From Casuarius casuarius (taxonomy: Eukaryota; Chordata; Aves; Casuariiformes; Casuariidae): a stretch of DNA of 64,000 nt. The position numbers and the translations under genes are program-made. The DNA lies in contig PTFA01000042.1 in assembly GCA_003342895.1 (NCBI GenBank), positions 310,001 to 374,000 of the forward strand, written 5' to 3'. This document shows positions 51,460 to 64,000 of this stretch, one piece after another; position 1 is the stretch's first letter; every line of letters begins with the position of its first letter. The notes under the pieces are model-generated. The model saw only the letters and a program-made list of their open reading frames with translations, was not told the DNA's origin and did no database searches.

Positions 51460-52344
51460 TCATCAAAACAATCTTATTAAAATGATGCTGAAAGATGCTT
51501 GGTTCTGATACCACAGACTATTTTTAGGCACAGAATGCTTTTATGAGCCATAGTATAAGAAAATGATTTAAACAATAATCTCACAGATGCACAGCAAACA
51601 TTGATAATGGTAACACACTATGAAGGGGATGTATGCCATGATACATGACAAATGAAATTATCCTTGGGTCTCAACCCTTTTACATCTCTGAGCTAATGCT
51701 GTTTCGGACATTAACCTTTTACATCCCTAGCAAGCTGTACTAGCCAATTATCTGTTTCCTTAATTCCTTTTTACAGATACTATAATCAGTTTTTTAACAA
51801 CAGATCTTTAGCAGAATGCTGTTCCACCTACAAGCAACCCAAAAGAAATGCCTTACAAGCGAAACCTGCCCTGTGTGTTTTATCCACACACCTAAGTAGA
51901 AATAGGGCAATCAATATGGTTCCAGTGAATTTAATAGGACCGTGTGAGCCTGAGGACAAAACCCAGAACATGTCTTATTACAAACACATGATTTACATTT
52001 TAAAATTCAGAGAGTGAATGGAAGTATCCTTTGGATCTCTATAGGGCTGTGTAATGCTTTGAACAGTACATTTTGAACAGTATATTTAACTCTCTAATTA
52101 TTGCTGAAAGGCTTTTAGCAGATCTGCCTGACAAATATCAAGGTGATCTGCTGTTGTTGTAAAACCCCACAAACAGCATGACCCAAGCTCAGGTATTAAG
52201 TACATTAAAAAATGGCTTGTAAATAGCTCATAAAAACTGAATTTAAGCAACATAGGTACCTCTATTTCTAATCTGATGCAATTTTTATCCTGGCTTATCT
52301 AGGGGCCACCCCAATGAACTATGAACTTAATTCATTATGTGGGA

Positions 52345-52475
52345 TTTAAGGACCTGGTTCAGCAAAACACTTAGACACCTACTTGAAAGCTTTTGACTTC
52401 AAAGTTAAGCATTTGCATAATCATTTTGTTGATGAAAGATGGACTTAAGAAAGTACTTAAGTGCTTGTAAATGGA
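52345..52475. repeat. Ancient amniote palindromic repeat remnant
   Basis: The sequence ggacctggttcagcaaaaca ... cttgaaagcttttgacttc ... aaagttaagcatttgc ... cttaagtgctt resembles an old dispersed amniote element with CACTTAAGCA and AAGTTAAGCA blocks in inverted arrangement. It lies in the intron after the Q/R exon. The family name is uncertain. Confidence 0.5.
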
Positions 52476-52759
52476 GATCTCAGCATGTAAAATTCTGATT
52501 TAATAAATGTATTTCTTTTACTGGAAAAATGTGTTGGCATATTATCTCTCCTCAACTATTTAATGATTTCTGTAAGAAATTTAAACATGTAAGAAGTTTA
52601 AACATGTTACAGAGAATTGTTTAAGATTTTGCAAAAACTCTGAATATGACTTCTGGGGCAAAGAATGAAAGGGTAAGAACTTTCCAAGCAACAAGAAAAT
52701 AGATTTACCTTAGCTTTTTATAAATATATAGACATGTCTCTTAAAGGTCAGAGTTAATC

Positions 52760-52941
52760 ATAGCCCAAGGCTTGGAGTAGGCTGACAGAGTTTCCAAACT
52801 GAGAGCGCAGATGCTCTGCCTGTGCAGCCCTGTGCAGCCATACTGCTGTACTGATTTCAAATTAGGCCAGCAGTCTAAAAGCAAAGACTTGCACCTAAAT
52901 TTTTAGAGTCTGAATCTACCCTTTTCAAGAGCTTGAGCTCT
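52760..52941 (-). promoter_or_regulatory. Candidate editing complementary sequence for the GRIK1 Q/R site
   Basis: Read as pre-mRNA on the minus strand, bases 52760-52781 can pair with exon bases 55651-55672 at 19 of 22 positions (15 Watson-Crick, 4 G-U). In the same order, 52813-52817 (GCTCT) and 52823-52828 (TGCAGC) pair with exon 55645-55649 and 55637-55642. The last of these includes the Q/R adenosine at 55639. A second option, 52925-52941, pairs with exon 55645-55661 at 15 of 17 positions. The function is inferred from the mammalian mechanism, and the distance of about 2.8 kb is longer than the roughly 1.9 kb I recall for rodents. Confidence 0.35.
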
Positions 52942-54142
52942 GTCTGGATTTATCCTTATGGTCTGTTGTGCTTTTCTGGCTTTTCAGATTAGATTATTTT
53001 TAAAACAACGCCACCTTTTTGGTTTTTTTATTGTTGTTTTCAGGAAGAGTGTGTGTTTGTTTATTTTTAAGCTGGCATTGGCCTGCAAAAGCTGGCTTCT
53101 AAGACTGCTGATTCAAGTCCTCTTGAAAGTGCTATTTTCTAAAAGCTTAGATAGCTATAGGAATATAAATTCTGCACTCCGACATTGATGCAATACCTAA
53201 CTGATGTATACAGCCAACTAACGCATAATAGCCAGCTACATTGCAGAGATCTTAACAAGCCACTGTGAAATCTGCCAGTGCAGGCTTGCAGCCATACGTG
53301 AGAGTAGATGGAGAAGCCCCATTTACTGAATTTGTGGGTTGAGGTTCCAAACCTCCTGGGATTTCCTTTAGCAACAAGTTGTTGTGAAAAAGAGGCAGAA
53401 CACCTTCAGTTCAGTTAAGCTCAAGACACCCTAGTCTATTAACTACGCAATAAGCTATGGTTTTGCTTTTGGGAGGTGCTGACTACATTCTGCTCCCTGT
53501 TGACCCAAGCGGGCCCAGCATTGCTTTTGATCAGTCCCATGATTATTTCAATGATGTTCACCATTTTGAAGGCCCTGATTCCAGCAAAAAGCATTAGTAC
53601 AGGCTGCTTTTCCACTGACTTCACCCTAAGTCCTCTCCTGAACTGGGTACTTCGCCCACTGGCTGAACTGGGGGCTCTGATAGATAGATAACTTGCCTTT
53701 CTGGAAATAATAGTTTCTCTGCATGCATTTGATGAAATATGTGCCCTATCTGGATGCTTTAAAAGTATGCATAACACATCTGTGGCTTTCAGGTAAAAAA
53801 AAGGGGAAATGTTACTAGCAAGATTCAGGGTCAGAGACAATACTTGCTGAAGTCTCTCTAGTGCCTTTTTATGGCAGACATGACAGCCAATCCTGATCCA
53901 GACTTTGCTCACGCTCTGTAGAAAAGAGAAAGTCTGATCATCACATTTTAAAATTTAATAAACAAGTGGCTTCCAATCAAGCATAACAAGCAGCTACTGT
54001 CAACAAGAAAGAGCATAACAATAGATGCAGGGTTTCGCAACCATTCATCTCATGTTCAAACTCCACATGTTAATGATGATGCACTTACAATCACACGCAC
54101 CACAAGTTTGTACATGGAAACATTTGTGTTGCCTTACAAATG

Positions 54143-54150
54143 TTTTTTTT

Positions 54151-54194
<44 letters not shown>

Positions 54195-54200
54195 TTTTTT
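54143..54200. repeat. (TTTC)n microsatellite
   Basis: About eleven TTTC units flanked by T runs lie in the intron after the Q/R exon. On the GRIK1 sense strand this is a GAAA purine tract. Confidence 0.97.
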
Positions 54201-55517
54201 AAGCTTCTTGAAAGACAAGCAGAGTCTGGTTGGGGCTGACTGTCATGTACCCAAGGTAGTGGTAACGAGCAGACACTGCATCCCACAGTTTGCTGTGGAT
54301 GATGGTAAACTCCAAAAAAGGCAGTAGATTAAAACACAAAATCTTGGGGGACTTTCACACACAAGGCAGTCACAGTTATATACACACACCTGCCTGATAC
54401 TGTAAAACCTCAGCCTTTTTTTTACTGATATATTAGAAGAAGAAAACCCCCAAAACCCCAAAAGCAAAACAGAACACCTCTTCCTCCCCCCACCTCCTTC
54501 AAAGTCATTTCTATGAGGAGGCTCTATATCCTATGAATACCTTACTGCACCGATAAAAGTAAGTGCATGTGTTATCCTCGTTACAATACAAACTTTATTC
54601 TCTACCGTATCTAGGAAAACTCCTTCTAATGTCTATTTTACTGCTACTCATGTCTGTTAAAGAGTGGAAGAATAAACTCTACCTGGAAGGATGTAGAGAT
54701 GATTTTATATTCCTTACTTAAATGTTTAGGAATTTAATACTGAGGTACTGCTGGACTTTCCTCTGGATTGCTTTTTTTGTTGTTGTTGTGGGGTGAGTTT
54801 TTTGTTCAGCTTTGATTCAACTTGAAATGTTTGTCAGAAAATATTTTCACCCCTCTCAGTGGACCCTGGTTTTGGTGAATAGCAATTTAATGGGAAACCT
54901 TAGAACATACATGCCGTAACCATGTGTGTTTAGTACACATATCTGCTTGACTTCCCATACTGAGTGAGCTTCACTGCCCTTCCTTGTCAAGTGAGTATAA
55001 TGTCAGCAGTTTCCAAAATCATCAGCAACAGGGACTTGTGACTGTGTTAAGTTAATGCTTCTAAGGTTGGATGCATTTACAAGAGGATGGGACTCATACC
55101 TGCAGAAAAGCCATAAAAAAAAGTTTGGTTTTGCTTTTAAACAAGGTGCTTGACAAGTGCCAACAAACTCACAATACTTCTGAAGAAATAGCATCCTTTT
55201 GTTTGTCTGTTAAAATAATTTTTCTAGAGTAGCTAAGGCTGTTGTTATTTCTACTGGCATGAAGCCCAACTGGGAAGATGTTTTCCTATTGCCAAGCCTC
55301 TTATGCCAATAAACTCAACTTCAGCAAAAATAACTTTATATTCCTCATGCTACTATTCTAGATTTCAACTCCAGAAACTCCCATGTTCACTTTCCTTTCT
55401 CTCATATGTTTCCCCTCCTTCCTGCCGTAGCCTTAGTCTGGATTTTAACAGGTTCCCCTCCTCTGCCTTCTCCCAGTTCCAGTGAAACGTAGTTTTCTTA
55501 CTTTCCTGTATTCCTTA

Positions 55518-61912
<6,395 letters not shown>

Positions 61913-62116
61913 ATGGTCTATGAGTTCTTTGACCATCCCATTCCACTCTCCTTTGTCATTCTGGGCTCCATATTTACCATCAGAAACTAGTTTGACCTCA
62001 TAGATGAAGCCTAAAATATTTGACAGCTCCTTCAGTAAATCCAGGCAATAACCCTCAAATCTGTCATTTCCATACAAAGGTTTGTCAGACTTCTTGTACA
62101 TAACGTAGGGATCTTC
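61913..62116 (-). CDS. GRIK1: GRIK1 exon: S1 half of the ligand-binding domain
   Basis: The exon is 204 bases, exactly 68 codons, from EDPYVMY to KELIDH. It follows a ttttttctacag acceptor and ends at a gtaag donor. It forms the upper lobe (D1) of the clamshell glutamate-binding domain. Recognisable blocks are [20 protein letters not shown] at residues 4-23, the helix [13 protein letters not shown] at 25-37, and [15 protein letters not shown] at 47-61, all characteristic of kainate receptors. It shares phase 0 with the exons on both sides. The serine at residue 45 and glutamate at residue 40 differ from the mammalian GluK1 sequence I remember (VPDGK and YDVK), which are conservative positions. 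Confidence 0.97.
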
Positions 62117-63293
62117 CTGTAGAAAAAAAACATAGCAGACATAGCAATAGAAATGAAGTTTGCTTCAGATTATATCAGTTTCTGAATGTTATGTGAATAG
62201 TTTATTAATGGATTGCAATTATATGCATACCAGTAATTTATTGTGTCTGTTAAAAGCTGTTTTAGGTGTGTTAACAAATTGATTGAATCAATTAGCGATA
62301 AGCAAAAAGGCCCTAATTTTCAGTGGAACAGACCATTCATAGCTCCCATGAGTTTTAATTAAAGTAGTGCTTAGCAGCTCCCAAATCAGATCCAAGAATC
62401 TGTACTCTACATTGTCCCACTCTAAGGGACAGGAAAGGATATTGAAAGAGAAGAATAAATAACAGAAAAAAGAATCAAAAAGTGAACTTAAAATTTTTTA
62501 TTCTGCAAGAAATAAATCTTTACTGAAAAATCTTCTAATGTGTAATATAGCTGTGGGCTGAGCAGGTAAACACATGAGAGAATTAAGAACAGCATAGGTA
62601 GATTGATTTTGTGTGCAAAGTACTTTGTTGCTTTTCTTTTCATAGGACTTTGGATGGACAAAGGTCTGGGCAAGCAGGTTTCTGCAGTTTAATGTGTCAA
62701 CAGAAAATGAGGGTAAAAGGCGCCTTGAGCTCTTTTCTCCTCCTGAGGAATCAGATAGACAGAATAGTTGAAAAAAATGACATTACTGGACAGGGAGAAA
62801 GTATGAGGCACAGCAACTGGTGGATACCTAGTTCCATATTTTCCATTCATCATCATAGGGACTTACTCCAGTCTGTCTACTGTTTGCTACTTTCTTCCAC
62901 ATCCCTTCACTTTCAGTAAAAAGAAAGGATGTATACACACTATCAAGCTGAGTATTTGTAAGTGTTAATTCTTCTGGGCAGAAGAGTATGTAGAGTTTCT
63001 CTTTGAAATACAGAAATAATCAGTATTTTGGAGATACAGTTTCCTGAAAGCCTTTATTTGGCAGCTGGGTATTTTGATTGCATCTTACGGATGGATGACT
63101 AGGTATATTAATTCTGAGTCTATATCCAAAAATTTGCTAGGAAGCAGAGCAGTTTAACAAAACATTCATTAGTATAGCAAAAAACAGCAATGGAGCGCAG
63201 CGTGGAGGTGACAAAGAAAGCTGCAAAGAACCAGCACAGTATTTGCAATCTACAGCATGGCTCATGAAGTCAACATGATGCAGTAAGACTTAC
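62117..63293 (-). other. GRIK1: GRIK1 intron with ancient repeat remnant
   Basis: This 1.2 kb intron has a typical T-rich acceptor. It contains a remnant at about 62310-62392 resembling an old dispersed amniote repeat, listed separately. Nothing else is recognised. Confidence 0.85.
62310..62392. repeat. Ancient amniote dispersed repeat remnant
   Basis: The stretch ccctaattttcag ... catagctcccatgag ... gtgcttagcagctccc ... aatcagatcc resembles a palindromic old amniote repeat whose copies carry CTGATTTTCAG and GTGCTTAGCACCT blocks. The family is recalled, not searched, and its name is uncertain. Confidence 0.45.
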
Positions 63294-63407
63294 CAAAATG
63301 GTTGTGACAATAAGTGTCCGGTTAGCCAAAGAATCGGTGATATTGGTCGATCTGTCCTTATTGTTGTCCGTCATGTTAAGGCCACTGTATGAGTTCCAAA
63401 CCCCAAT
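63294..63407 (-). CDS. GRIK1: GRIK1 exon: end of amino-terminal region and start of S1
   Basis: This 114-base exon encodes 38 residues, from IGVWNS to LIVTTIL, in phase 0 at both ends. The acceptor reads gtgcag and the donor gtaag on the minus strand. In the family this segment links the amino-terminal domain to the ligand-binding core; the closing LIVTTIL strand begins S1. Three N-glycosylation sequons are visible, NMT at residue 11, NIT at 22 and NRT at 29, as expected for an extracellular segment. It is the most upstream exon in the window. I saw no further exon between 63408 and 64000, so the preceding intron runs out of the window. Confidence 0.95.
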
Positions 63408-64000
63408 CTGCACAGAATAAAGCAGGTGAATAGCTGCCAGGTGTCAGCAAGCAGATTGAGTGAAATGAAACATTTCTTTAAATGCTCACAGCCTAGAAAG
63501 TGTACATTAGCTTTGCTCACCACAGAAAGAGACACCAGCAATAAGAAATGCTAGAGAAGTGAAACAGCTGTAGTTCTGAATAAGGCAGCAACATCAAATG
63601 GTTGATTGTAACATTTAGAAAACACAGGGAACATCTACTCTTTCAAAAGCAAGTTGAAATGAATTAGCTATAGGAGTATAAGGCATGTCAATATAGTGGT
63701 ATATTAGCCAATTTTTTACAGAAGTGGAACATATTGACTTTGCTTCTTGCTAAAAATGTCAAATGTCTATTTTTATTTTATTTTATTTTTATTTTTGTAA
63801 ACGGTAGAGCTGAAACATATGGCAAGACCTCTCTCTTCCAATACAACAGATTAAAAGCTTGGATAAATATGTTGAAGCAGATTGATGGATGCACTGGCCT
63901 TTTGCTTCTGCTGTGCCTTCAGCAGGTTTAGCAAAGATTATTCTGTCATTTCTTGACTACAACATATGACAGAACTAGCAAGGTGATACCATTTCACCCA
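63408..64000 (-). other. GRIK1: GRIK1 intron, partial (upstream of the first visible exon)
   Basis: This is AT-rich intron sequence running off the window. It contains a T/A simple repeat of the TTTTA type around 63769-63797. I see no exon or known repeat family. Confidence 0.8.

Noticed and set aside
53709..53718. Ten-base exact complement to the Q/R exon (AATAGTTTCT)
   Set aside because: It is not collinear with the other exon-pairing segments, does not reach the edited codon, and a 10-base match is likely by chance in this search space.
53439..53912. Minus-strand 157-codon frame inside the editing intron
   Set aside because: It resembles no receptor sequence and does not join the neighbouring exons as an alternative exon. 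It is treated as intron.

Overview
The window is vertebrate nuclear DNA, most probably from a bird. It has introns with GT/AG borders on the minus strand, few repeats, and a CR1 LINE 3' end of the typical avian form (19590-20190). Older CR1 fossils, ancient amniote repeats and one ambiguous base (37127) fit a draft avian assembly; a crocodilian is less likely but not excluded.

The only protein-coding gene I can support is GRIK1, the kainate-type glutamate receptor subunit GluK1, on the minus strand. The window holds its 3' half: seven constitutive coding exons from the end of the amino-terminal region through the ligand-binding domain, pore and last membrane helix (63407 down to 40730), followed by two alternative C-terminal exons. 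One, at 38216-38067, encodes the GluK1-2a tail ending in -HTV. It has no start codon and so is easy to miss. The other, at 29996-29841, encodes the GluK1-2b/2c tail ending in -ETIA. All exon junctions keep frame. Upstream exons (signal peptide and most of the amino-terminal domain) lie beyond 64000.

Assignment to GRIK1 rather than GRIK2 or GRIK3 rests on APLTIT in S1, [12 protein letters not shown] and MESTSIEY in S2, GVENIGG before M4, and the 2a tail. The Q/R pore site is encoded as CAG (glutamine) at 55638-55640. The intron that follows contains stretches that could pair with the exon, as expected for an A-to-I editing structure; the best cluster is at 52760-52941. The residue equivalent to GluK1 Ser721, an agonist-selectivity position, is Asn here (codon 45510-45512), as in GluK2.

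Positions 1 to about 29500 lie downstream of GRIK1 and appear intergenic. I recognise no exon there, only CR1 relics, GC-rich patches, simple repeats and small inverted repeats. Introns hold old repeat remnants (60258-60450, 52345-52475, 46112-46190, 62310-62392), microsatellites and one AT-rich block with homeodomain-type motifs (50330-50560). I found no new genetic system. The most worthwhile leads are the candidate editing structure, the Asn substitution and the setting of the 2a exon.
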